A stretch of 11,061 bases of DNA, taken from Actinobacteria bacterium 21-64-8. Its GTDB lineage: Bacteria; Actinomycetota; Acidimicrobiia; Acidimicrobiales; RAAP-2. Each line of letters starts with the position of its first letter. The stretch's first letter is position 1. The notes beneath the pieces are model-generated. The model was not told the DNA's origin, did no database searches, and was given only the letters and a program-made list of their open reading frames with translations. The position numbers and the translations under genes are program-made. The DNA is taken from assembly GCA_002255315.1 (NCBI GenBank), contig NCBD01000024.1:1-11061 (forward strand), given 5' to 3'. Of this stretch, positions 1-6,135 are shown in pieces.

Positions 1-244
1 ATCGCCTCCGTAGCTCGTTGTCCGGATTCAGACGGACCACGAGGTCCCGCAACCGGAACTCGCCGCGCTCATCGACCATCTCGGGCAGCACCGCCAGTAC
101 CTCGTCGCGCAGCGTTAACGGGTACGGACCAGGGCGAAGGCGGACCTGAAAGGCCTCGAGCCGAACCAGCCACGGTTTCGCCTGGGGTGACCGCACCTCC
201 ACCAAGCGACGATGCCCGCACGACTCGTGCGGGCATCGTCGCAT
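1..244 (-). CDS. Hypothetical protein, partial (runs off left edge)
   Basis: An open minus-strand frame enters the window and runs off its left edge, so the C-terminus is missing. From about residue 24 onward it looks like real protein, with segments such as KPWLVRLEAFQVRL and LRDEVLAVLPEMVDERGEF and mostly G/C third codon positions. The stretch from LRDEVL to RLNPDN vaguely recalls a small winged-helix-like domain (DUF7669 type) found in actinobacteria, but I cannot establish this from the visible part. The start is uncertain. The only in-frame ATG is at 242-244 and would give an N-terminus containing CPHESCGH, a possible metal-binding cluster. Alternatives are TTG 203-205, GTG 200-202 and GTG 194-196. 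With the ATG start, the palindrome at 206-242 lies inside the coding region. With the later starts it lies just upstream. No Shine-Dalgarno or TANNNT hexamer clearly marks any of them. Function unknown. Confidence 0.55.
   Translation of the reverse strand, partial: MRRCPHESCGHRRLVEVRSPQAKPWLVRLEAFQVRLRPGPYPLTLRDEVLAVLPEMVDERGEFRLRDLVVRLNPDNELRRR
206..242. repeat. 37-bp near-perfect palindrome (18-bp arms, 1-nt centre)
   Basis: The left arm gcgacgatgcccgcacga (206-223) is the exact reverse complement of the right arm 225-242, with a single C at 224. As RNA it would form a very stable hairpin. It has no adjacent T-run on either strand, so it is not a classical intrinsic terminator. It lies at the 5' end of the leftward gene and 115 bp upstream of the rightward VOC gene, a position better suited to an operator or 5' regulatory hairpin than to termination. 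If the leftward gene starts at the ATG 242-244, the palindrome is also coding. Its role is unknown. Confidence 0.9.
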
Positions 245-357
245 TTGGGGCCACGGTTGAACGAAGCAGCTTCAATTCAAGCGGTGTCGAAGACGCGTGG
301 CGATTCAAATTCATTTGCGGCCCTTATCGCCGCTCCCGCGCGCGCGTAGCTCGGACA

Positions 358-846
358 ATGCAACTCACCACGTGTCTCTGGTTCGACGGCAATGCCCGAG
401 AAGCGGCCGAATTTTACGTCGCACACTTTCCGAATAGTTCGCTCAACGAGCACTGGACAACTCCAGCCGACACGCCCGGCAATGACGCCGGCGATGAGGT
501 TACGGTCGACTTCACAATCTTTGGCCAACCGTTCGTGGGACGTAACGGCGGACCGATGTTCCACTTCAATGAAGCGATTTCCTTTCGAATTCCCTGCGCG
601 ACGCAGCACGACATCGACTACTACTGGGAACTGCTCACCAGTAATGGCGGGGCCGAAAGTCGGTGCGGATGGTGAGGCGTTCACTTTGGAATTTCGTGGC
701 AGGTGGTCTCACCAGAGATGGGTCGCTACCTCGGTGGGCCGAGCGCCGCGGGTGCCGCTGCGGCGACGAACGCGATGCTGTCGATGACGAAGATTGTCTT
801 AAGCGAGTTGCGCGACGCGTACGAAGGAGCCGCGAACGGCGCCTAG
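358..846 (+). pseudogene. VOC-superfamily PhnB-like protein gene with an in-frame TGA
   Basis: The product belongs to the PhnB/3-demethylubiquinone-9 3-methyltransferase-like branch of the VOC (glyoxalase/bleomycin-resistance) fold. These are small cytosolic proteins whose substrates are mostly unknown. Residues 1-105 match the family: TTCLWFDGNAREAAEFY near the start, GQPFVGRNGGP, FHFNEAISF and the SRCGW motif. Codon 106 (673-675) is TGA. The same frame then continues without interruption as GVHFGISWQVVSPEMGRYL and on to a normal TAG at 844-846. Relatives carry CGW-L-K-D-x-FG-x-SWQVV here, so TGA falls where leucine is usual and no residue is missing. Total length is 162 codons counting the TGA, as expected for an intact member. 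TGA is a normal stop elsewhere in the window (yaaA, the amidotransferase), so global recoding is unlikely. The simplest readings are a recent nonsense mutation or a base-call error. The final TAG overlaps the stop of the convergent hemolysin III gene. Confidence 0.85.
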
Positions 847-1494
847 TGCAGCACTACCGCAAGGGCGGCGAAGTGAAGACCCGCCCCGACGAGGGTCATC
901 GCGTGAAAGAGCTCGTGGTACCCAAAAACGCGAGGACTGAGCTGGGGGCGCTTGAGGGCGTAAAACACGGCGCCGAGTGAGTACGCGAGACCGCCCAATA
1001 CGATCAGCACGAAACACGTCAGGCCCCCACCACGATAGATCTGCGGTAGAACGCCCACCGCCGCCCACCCGACAACTAGGTAGGGCAACGTGTTGACCCA
1101 CTTAGGCGTGTCGAGGGCAAATTGCCGCACACCAATGCCCACGAGCGCACCGCCGCCAATCACGGCTAAGAGCACGACCCGAATGGTGCCGTGCATAGTG
1201 AGGCCGGCAATTGCGAGATACGACCCGGTAATCGCGAGAAATATGGCGGAGTGATCGGCGCGGCGCCACGCCCGACGCCGAGGTGGCGACCACTGAATCC
1301 GGTGAAAGAGGGCGCTCGTTAGCATCATCGCGTCAACGCCAACCACGTAACACAGTACCCAAGCCACCTGCGACCAGGTGTGCGCACGAATGAACAACAA
1401 TGGCGACGTCGCCACCAACACCACCGCGCCCACGGCGTGTAGCCACCCTCGAAGTAACGGCTTTTTCTTCCACTGACGAGCGCGTTTTGCTCAC
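843..1494 (-). CDS. Hemolysin III / TrhA (PAQR-like) family membrane protein, apparent N-terminal frameshift
   Basis: This is an integral membrane protein of the hemolysin III family (PF03006), related to PAQR receptors and bacterial TrhA; the family has seven membrane helices and a metal site. The frame runs uninterrupted from GTG 1431-1433 to TAG 843-845, 196 residues. It shows the family residues S40-x3-H44 (SALFH), D60 in ADHSAIF, and the C-terminal HELFH (H173, H177) followed by H187. The same frame continues upstream as KKKPLLRGWLHA, the conserved start of this family, but has no start codon before a TGA at 1491-1493. A GTG at 1492-1494 in another frame reads VSKTRSSVEEK and runs into the A5 tract on the minus strand (1462-1466). 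Removing one A joins the two frames. A TANNNT hexamer 6 nt upstream of GTG 1494 supports that start. I therefore list the gene as 843-1494. If no frameshift exists, the product begins at 1433 and lacks about 20 N-terminal residues. Confidence 0.85.
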
Positions 1495-1500
1495 CAGCCC

Positions 1501-1506
1501 ACACTA
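1501..1506 (-). promoter_or_regulatory. -10 element (TAGTGT) for the hemolysin III gene, leaderless type
   Basis: On the minus strand TAGTGT fits the actinobacterial -10 pattern TANNNT and ends 6 nt before GTG 1494. This spacing places transcription start at or next to the start codon. No recognisable -35 is present. Confidence 0.5.
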
Positions 1507-1549
1507 GGGCGCACCTTCATCGCGCGCCGAAGCGTCAGGTCGCTCAGAT

Positions 1550-1555
1550 TACGCT
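1550..1555 (+). promoter_or_regulatory. -10 element (TACGCT) for the leader ORF/DUF3054 pair, leaderless type
   Basis: TACGCT ends 6 nt before ATG 1562, the spacing also seen at the divergent hemolysin III gene, the DUF1295 gene and the amidase gene. The two divergent -10 elements share a 67-bp intergenic region. No clear -35 is visible. Confidence 0.5.
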
Positions 1556-1561
1556 CGCCGT

Positions 1562-1624
1562 ATGAAGATTGCCGTCGCTCAACGCGTCATCAACGAGACC
1601 ACCTCCACCGGCGAGGTCGCCTGA
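1562..1624 (+). CDS. Putative 20-aa leader peptide upstream of the DUF3054 gene
   Basis: This short ORF encodes MKIAVAQRVINETTSTGEVA and ends at TGA 1622-1624, two bases before the ATG of the DUF3054 gene, in a different frame. Seventeen of its 20 codons end in G or C, like the genes around it. A TANNNT hexamer ends 6 nt before its ATG, predicting a leaderless transcript whose first codon is this ATG. The Shine-Dalgarno sequence of the next gene lies inside its last codons, so ribosomes finishing here could reinitiate at 1627. The peptide has no run of a single amino acid that would suggest classical attenuation. Its opening resembles the beta-strand start of many cytosolic enzymes, so it could be the remnant of a decayed gene. 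No homolog is recognised. Confidence 0.4.
   Translation: MKIAVAQRVINETTSTGEVA
1613..1617 (+). promoter_or_regulatory. Ribosome binding site (GAGGT) of the DUF3054 gene
   Basis: GAGGT lies 9 nt before ATG 1627, inside the 3' end of the leader ORF. Translation of the leader would therefore pass over this site. Confidence 0.55.
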
Positions 1625-1626
1625 TA

Positions 1627-1983
1627 ATGCAGCGATCGCAACGAGTCATCATCGATCTTCTCTGCCTCGTCGTCTTTGTCGCCATCGGACGATCGACCCA
1701 CGACCATGGCGTGGCGCTATCAGGCATGTTCAAGACGCTGTGGCCCTTCGTGGTCGGACTCGGCGCGAGTTGGACAATACTTATTCGCCGGCGCTGCTCG
1801 GGCGCGTCATTCGCGGATGCCGCCCTCATCGTGGTCGTTACCGTGGCCCTGGGCATGACCCTTCGCGTCATGGCCGGCCAAGGCACCGCGGTCGCCTTCA
1901 TCATCGTGGCGCTCGCCTTTTTGTCACTGACGATGGGGGGATGGCGACTCCTCGTACACGGGTGGAGACGCCGGCGCCCCTAG
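1627..1983 (+). CDS. DUF3054 family membrane protein
   Basis: This is a 118-residue polytopic membrane protein of the DUF3054 family, which is widespread in actinobacteria and has no established function. Four hydrophobic segments are visible at about residues 8-21 (VIIDLLCLVVFVAIG), 36-53 (around KTLWPFVVGLGASW), 63-78 (ADAALIVVVTVALGM) and 88-112. Family hallmarks are FVAIGRSTHDHG after helix 1, LWPFVVGLGASW, VTVALGMTLRVMAGQGTAVAF and the C-terminal GGWRLL. The end is basic (WRRRRP), consistent with a cytoplasmic C-terminus. The start is ATG 1627 with GAGGT 9 nt upstream. The gene follows the 20-codon leader ORF by 2 nt and probably shares its promoter. It ends 14 nt before the convergent HEAT-like gene. 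Confidence 0.85.
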   Translation: MQRSQRVIIDLLCLVVFVAIGRSTHDHGVALSGMFKTLWPFVVGLGASWTILIRRRCSGASFADAALIVVVTVALGMTLRVMAGQGTAVAFIIVALAFLSLTMGGWRLLVHGWRRRRP

Positions 1984-1997
1984 CGCTCGATGCCGCG

Positions 1998-2414
1998 TCA
2001 CGGCGCCAGTCGCTCGAGGGCCACCCGAACGCGCGCGATGGGATCGCGAGCGAGTAGCGCCCTACGAGAGTCCGACACCGGCAGTTGGCGACGAATCATC
2101 ACCTTGAGCGCCATCTCGCGCACTCGCCACGATTCGTCCTTCAGTGACGCGATCACGACCGACGACGCGCGTGGCTCCCACGAGTACAGGAACGCCCGCA
2201 GTGACCACACCCGGGGCCAGTAACCTTCAACTCCGCCTTCTCGGCCCTGCAGGACATGCCTGGCGTGTTGACCAGATAGTCCGACGAGAAACTCACCGTC
2301 GATCTCACCTTTGGTCAACACTTCGATGCATCGATCGATGACCCAAGTTGTTCCGTGCGAGGCCACGAGCGTCGCTACCGCTTCGCGGGGTGAGGCACCG
2401 AGGAATCCAGCCAC
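1998..2414 (-). CDS. Small HEAT-repeat-like hypothetical protein
   Basis: This 138-residue soluble protein is rich in amphipathic helices. The C-terminal half reads like HEAT/armadillo-type helical pairs: RVWSLRAFLYSW, then ASSVVIASLKDESWRVREMALKVM, then DSRRALLARDPIARVRVALERL. Each pair has the hydrophobic spacing and the D-x-x-x-R-V-R turn typical of HEAT units, which usually act as protein-binding scaffolds. No catalytic motif, signal peptide or membrane segment is visible. Similar short HEAT-like proteins occur in actinobacteria without assigned function. The start is GTG 2412-2414, the only start codon between the upstream in-frame stop and the conserved region. A short hairpin (ggcac-cagt-gtgcc, 2415-2428) touches this start. 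The gene converges on the DUF3054 gene and diverges from the DUF1295 gene. Confidence 0.7.
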   Translation of the reverse strand: MAGFLGASPREAVATLVASHGTTWVIDRCIEVLTKGEIDGEFLVGLSGQHARHVLQGREGGVEGYWPRVWSLRAFLYSWEPRASSVVIASLKDESWRVREMALKVMIRRQLPVSDSRRALLARDPIARVRVALERLAP

Positions 2415-2524
2415 GGCACCAGTGTGCCACCTGCGACGTTCGTCGACGGCATAGCCGAGCCGTCACCAGCGCTGTACCGCCTTCTCGGTGCGCCGGCGTC
2501 TTCGCCGCGAAGCACTCACCACCC

Positions 2525-2530
2525 TAAAGT
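2525..2530 (+). promoter_or_regulatory. -10 element (TAAAGT) for the DUF1295 gene, leaderless type
   Basis: TAAAGT fits TANNNT and ends 6 nt before ATG 2537. No Shine-Dalgarno sequence is present in those 6 nt, which agrees with a leaderless transcript. Confidence 0.55.
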
Positions 2531-2536
2531 CGTTTC

Positions 2537-3370
2537 ATGAGTCCCCTCACCCTGGTCATCATCATTGCGGGTGTCGCCGCCGCGTTCGCGTGGATCGCCT
2601 CACTACTAACGAAGGACTATTCGTGGGTTGATCGAAGTTGGTCTATCGTCCCCGTGGTGTACCTGTGGGTCTTCGCAGGAGACGCACACCTTCGCAACGC
2701 ACGACTCGATGTCATGGCGTTTCTCGTCACACTCTGGGGTGTGCGTTTGACCTTTAACTTCGCGCGCAAGGGTGGCTATCGAGGCGTCGAAGATTACCGA
2801 TGGGAGGTCTTGCGCTCGCGGATGAGCGGCGCGCAGTTCCAACTCTTTAATTTTTTCTTCATCGTGCTCTACCAGCACGCACTCTTAGTACTCATTACGC
2901 TGCCCGCGTTTAGCGCCTACGGCCAACAACGCAAGGGCTTTAGCGTCCTTGACGGACTTCTCGCGGTGGTCTTTCTCGTGTGCCTGGGCTTAGAGACAGT
3001 CGCTGATGAGCAGCAGTGGCGTTTCCAGTCGCGCAAGCACGACGCCATGTCGCGGGGTGAAACGCCGAACGTTCGCTTTCTCCAGACTGGCCTCTTTCGC
3101 TACGCACGGCACCCAAACTATTTCTTCGAGATCGCCCAGTGGTGGGTACTTTTCTTCTTTGGTGCGGTGGCGCAAGACTCACTCATCCAATGGACCGCGC
3201 TCGGAGCGGTGCTGCTGACGTTGTTGTTCGTCGGTTCGACTCGCTTTACTGAGCAGATCACTCTCTCTCGCTACCCCGAGTACGCGCTCTACCAACGTCG
3301 CACGTCGGCGGTGATTCCGTGGCCAGCGCGCGAACGAGGCAACACCATTGAGGCGAACGCGCACGCGTAG
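2537..3370 (+). CDS. DUF1295 family membrane protein (steroid 5-alpha-reductase-like fold)
   Basis: This 277-residue integral membrane protein belongs to DUF1295, a family related to steroid 5-alpha reductases and isoprenylcysteine methyltransferases. Family members are thought to reduce or modify lipid-like substrates, but the reaction of this branch is unknown. Hydrophobic helices occupy about residues 3-24, 36-48, 58-75, 103-124, 139-153, 197-212 and 217-234. The signature lies at residues 184-199 (TGLFRYARHPNYFFEI), matching the family's TGLWRYSRHPNYFGE, which binds cofactor in relatives. E239 and RYPEY (245-249), followed by YQRRTS, match the conserved C-terminal block. An aromatic motif, YSWVDRSWSIVP, at 28-39 is also typical. 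The length is normal. Start ATG 2537 lies 6 nt after a TANNNT element. The stop is 22 nt from that of the convergent radical SAM gene, with no terminator hairpin visible between them. Confidence 0.9.
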   Translation: MSPLTLVIIIAGVAAAFAWIASLLTKDYSWVDRSWSIVPVVYLWVFAGDAHLRNARLDVMAFLVTLWGVRLTFNFARKGGYRGVEDYRWEVLRSRMSGAQFQLFNFFFIVLYQHALLVLITLPAFSAYGQQRKGFSVLDGLLAVVFLVCLGLETVADEQQWRFQSRKHDAMSRGETPNVRFLQTGLFRYARHPNYFFEIAQWWVLFFFGAVAQDSLIQWTALGAVLLTLLFVGSTRFTEQITLSRYPEYALYQRRTSAVIPWPARERGNTIEANAHA

Positions 3371-3392
3371 GGCGTTGCACCCGGCCGAGCGA

Positions 3393-4580
3393 CTAGTTCG
3401 CGCCGACGCCCAACATCACGGCCGCGTGAGGCGCGTACGGGCACGACGGATCAGACGCCAGCGGATCGCCCCTCGAAGCGTAGGCGCGGGCGCGCGATCC
3501 ACCACAGAGATCAACTGCTTCACATTCGCCGCAGGGACCGCGGAACTTCCCGGCGCGAATGGTGCGAAGGAGCTCATGATCTTGATAGATCGCCATGAGA
3601 CCTTGGCGCCGGACGTTACCGAGTGACAGCGGCAAAAACCCCGACGCGAAAACCTCTCCGCTCGAAGAGACGAAGATGACGCCCTTGCCGTCACGCGTGG
3701 CCACACTCGGTGCGCGTAGCCCACGGTGACTTTCGCCGAGTCGGGCGACCAGATCATCACGTAGGTACGACGATTCTTGATCGAGGTGGTCCGTCGCTTG
3801 CGCGTGGGCGCGGTCCTTCACGTAGCGACGAAAGTACGGAGCTTCGACGGTGCGCACCGTCATGCCGTAGCGCGACGCCTCGAGCAAAAACTCACAGACC
3901 TCGTGAATTTCGTCGGGCGCCAACTCCAAGCCCGCCGTCGCGCGTCCCGTCGCAACGACGAAGAAAACCTCCCACGCGTCGACGTTGAGCTCCACCAAGA
4001 AGGCGGCGATGGCCGCGAGTTCGTTCACGTTGGGGCGCATCACCGTCGTGTTGACCTGAACGTGAAACCCCCAACGCTTGAGATCTTTGAGAGCCTGCAC
4101 CGTTGCCTCGAAGTGACCGGTAACGCCGCGAATCTCGTCGTGGGTAGCGGGGATTGCTCCGTCCAAACTCAGCGACACCGATCGTACGCCGTGCTCGCGC
4201 AACGCCCGAATGGCCCCCACGTTCAACAACGGGGTCACCGACGGCGCCAGCGCCACGGGAACACCTCGCGCGGCGGCGTGGTCCAAGAGCAAAAAAAGGT
4301 CGGGGCGCTTCAGACAGTCCCCGCCGGTCAAGATCAAAATAGGTCGAGGACTCCCGAGAGCGGCCAGCTCGTCGATGAGGTTCCGTCCTTCTTCGAAGGA
4401 GAGCTCGTCGGGTGCCGCGTGGCGTTGCGCGCTCGCGCGACAGTGCCGACACGCCAAATCACAGGCCCGGGTCATTTCCCAAAACACCAACAGTGGTCGG
4501 CGGTCGAAACGATTGGAGAGCGACACCGTTGAGGTCGCTGCGCGCAACGTGTCACGCTGAAGATTGACTGACTCGCTCAC
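3393..4580 (-). CDS. Radical SAM/SPASM enzyme, TIGR04053-like
   Basis: This 395-residue cytosolic iron-sulfur enzyme would cleave S-adenosylmethionine to start a radical reaction. The radical SAM cluster motif is C40-x3-C44-x2-C47 in WEMTRACDLACRHCRASA. It is followed by the SAM-binding LTGGDCLKRPDL, SLSLDGAIPATHDEIRG and NTTVMRPN. The C-terminal SPASM region has C350-x2-C353-x5-C359-x20-C380, enough for an auxiliary 4Fe-4S cluster. The segment WEVFFVVATGRATAGLEL resembles the TIGR04053 subgroup, close to the NirJ/AhbC/AhbD heme-modifying enzymes. The substrate of TIGR04053 is not established as far as I know. No heme d1 or RiPP precursor gene is seen nearby. Start is GTG 4578-4580, the first possible start after an in-frame stop. 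Only a weak hexamer (CAGAAT) lies 6 nt upstream, and there is no clear Shine-Dalgarno sequence. The 62-nt gap to the upstream amidase gene contains no gene. Confidence 0.9.
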   Translation of the reverse strand: MSESVNLQRDTLRAATSTVSLSNRFDRRPLLVFWEMTRACDLACRHCRASAQRHAAPDELSFEEGRNLIDELAALGSPRPILILTGGDCLKRPDLFLLLDHAAARGVPVALAPSVTPLLNVGAIRALREHGVRSVSLSLDGAIPATHDEIRGVTGHFEATVQALKDLKRWGFHVQVNTTVMRPNVNELAAIAAFLVELNVDAWEVFFVVATGRATAGLELAPDEIHEVCEFLLEASRYGMTVRTVEAPYFRRYVKDRAHAQATDHLDQESSYLRDDLVARLGESHRGLRAPSVATRDGKGVIFVSSSGEVFASGFLPLSLGNVRRQGLMAIYQDHELLRTIRAGKFRGPCGECEAVDLCGGSRARAYASRGDPLASDPSCPYAPHAAVMLGVGAN

Positions 4581-4642
4581 GCTTCGATTCTGGTGCCCAT
4601 TCGAGTCGACGCACTAGGGCCAAAAGTCCACTCGTCGAGCGC

Positions 4643-6112
4643 CTAGCCCCTCGATGGTGCCTGAAATGTCGCGCGCCACGACGAGTCCCACGCCGACGAC
4701 GCCTCGACGGCGAGCGCCGCGCGCAACAACGTCGCCTCCGCACCCGCTCGCCCCACGAGCGCGGCACCCACCGGGAGCCCGCCTACGAGATCAACGGGTA
4801 CGTTCATTATCGGCCAGCCGGCAATCGCGGGCGGCGTCGTGGCGCAACTGGCCGCAACGCCGTAGTGGCCGCCCACGATTAAGTCACTCTTCCACGCGGG
4901 ACCGTACGAGGGGGCCAAGATCGCGTCGACTCCGTCGAGACCCGGCGTCAGGCACTCGTCGACCGCCCACCGCAGGGAGTTCGCCCGCGCGGCTTGGTAG
5001 AGCTCGCCCGCCCGCCCGCCCGAGGCGATTGCCATGTCGAGAAACTCGTGGCCGAAAAACGGTAACTCGATATCGGCGTGCGCGTTCTCGAAAGCCACGA
5101 CGTCCGCGACTGACCGCACCCCCTCACCGGGGCGTCCTTCGAGGTACGCGCCTAGGTCGTCGTACAACTCGGCGACCATCACGCTCATCTCGTCGGTGAG
5201 CACCTCGGACGTCGGAATCGCCACCTCTCGATCAATCACCTCGTGACCGGCTCGACGAAGGGCTTCGACCAGTTGACGTAGGGCTTCGTCGGTCGCGGGA
5301 TGGTTCGTGTTCCAAGTGGTGGCGAAGGCAAAATGCAACGGCTCGGTAGCCCCGAGTGAAACCGCGCCGCCCGAGAGAATGTCGTAGAGCGCCGCCACGT
5401 CTCGGACACTGCGTCCCATAGGTCCGGGGCTGTCCTGACTTGCGCTAATGGGAACGACGCCCACACGTGAGACGACCCCCACCGTGGGCTTGAGACCAAC
5501 GACGCCGTTGACCGACGAGGGGCAGACGATCGAGCCATCCGTCTCGGTGCCAATTGCCAGTGGCGCGTAGCCCGCGGCGAGTGCGGCACCCGAGCCCGAC
5601 GACGAACCGCCCGCCGAGCGGTCAAGCGCCCACGGATTAGCGACCAGTCCCCCCGTCGCGGACCACCCACTCGTCGAGCGCGGTGAGCGAAGATTGGCCC
5701 ATTCAGACAGATTCGTCGAACCAAGCACGACTAAACCAGCGTCACGCAGTCGCGTTACCAACGGCGCATCGTTCGCGGGGCGTCCTCGCAACGACGTCGA
5801 TCCTGCCGCCCCGGGCAGACCCGCGGCTTCGATGTTGTCTTTAATCACGATCGGCACGCCGTGCAGTGAACTGCGAAGCGTTCCGGCTCGTCGCTCGTCA
5901 TCGAGACGAGTGGCCTGGTCAAGTGCGTCGTCGCTGAGTGCCGCCATGGCGTGCAGTTGCGTCGTCGTCTCGGGCGCGTCGAGTGCGCGCACGCGCTCGA
6001 TGAGCTTCTCGACGATTTCGTACGACGTCCAGCGATTGGTAGCCAGCGCGTCAACCATCTCGTCAACACTCGCGTAGGCGTACGGGGCACTCGGAAGGTG
6101 GGGATCGGTCAT
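4643..6112 (-). CDS. Amidase-signature family hydrolase (peptide-amidase-like)
   Basis: This 489-residue amidase-signature enzyme would hydrolyse a carboxamide to acid and ammonia using a Ser-cisSer-Lys triad. The triad is visible: K91 in GVPIVIKDNIEAAG, S170 in SAGGSSSGSGAALAAGYA and S194 in GTETDGSIVCPSS. The 24-residue spacing between the two serines is that of the family. GTETDGSIVCPS and the lack of gatB or gatC nearby point to a peptide-amidase-like or general amidase rather than the tRNA-amidating GatA, which usually has a GSDTGGSIRQP-type motif. Later conserved parts include GLKPTVGVVSR, DSPGPMGRSVRDVA and the C-terminal AGWPIMNVPV plus GLPVGAALVG. No signal peptide is visible, so it is probably cytosolic. 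The start ATG 6110-6112 follows a TANNNT element by 6 nt. The gene lies 23 nt after yaaA on the same strand but seems to have its own promoter. Substrate unknown. Confidence 0.93.
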   Translation of the reverse strand: MTDPHLPSAPYAYASVDEMVDALATNRWTSYEIVEKLIERVRALDAPETTTQLHAMAALSDDALDQATRLDDERRAGTLRSSLHGVPIVIKDNIEAAGLPGAAGSTSLRGRPANDAPLVTRLRDAGLVVLGSTNLSEWANLRSPRSTSGWSATGGLVANPWALDRSAGGSSSGSGAALAAGYAPLAIGTETDGSIVCPSSVNGVVGLKPTVGVVSRVGVVPISASQDSPGPMGRSVRDVAALYDILSGGAVSLGATEPLHFAFATTWNTNHPATDEALRQLVEALRRAGHEVIDREVAIPTSEVLTDEMSVMVAELYDDLGAYLEGRPGEGVRSVADVVAFENAHADIELPFFGHEFLDMAIASGGRAGELYQAARANSLRWAVDECLTPGLDGVDAILAPSYGPAWKSDLIVGGHYGVAASCATTPPAIAGWPIMNVPVDLVGGLPVGAALVGRAGAEATLLRAALAVEASSAWDSSWRATFQAPSRG

Positions 6113-6118
6113 CGGCTT

Positions 6119-6124
6119 AGCGTA
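6119..6124 (-). promoter_or_regulatory. -10 element (TACGCT) for the amidase gene, leaderless type
   Basis: On the minus strand TACGCT ends 6 nt before the amidase ATG at 6112, in the 23-nt gap after yaaA. The same hexamer with the same spacing precedes the leader ORF at 1562. No Shine-Dalgarno sequence is present. Confidence 0.55.
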
Positions 6125-6135
6125 GCCACGGCGCG

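Noticed and set aside
187..357. Longer N-terminus for the VOC gene starting at 187
   Set aside because: The frame is open but the added residues do not resemble the family, which begins at MQLTTCLWF. It would also run across the palindrome and the leftward gene.
673..720. Selenocysteine insertion at the in-frame TGA
   Set aside because: Only a 4-bp hairpin is visible downstream, homologs have leucine rather than cysteine at this position, and no selenocysteine machinery is in the window.
2415..2507. Two short hairpins (ggcac-cagt-gtgcc and cggcg-tctt-cgccg) between the HEAT-like and DUF1295 genes
   Set aside because: Stems of 5 bp with no T-tract are expected by chance in G+C-rich sequence, and the flanking genes diverge, so they are not terminators.
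3777..4532. 251-residue plus-strand ORF opposite the radical SAM gene
   Set aside because: It is an antisense shadow of a clearly recognisable enzyme gene and shows no domain of its own.
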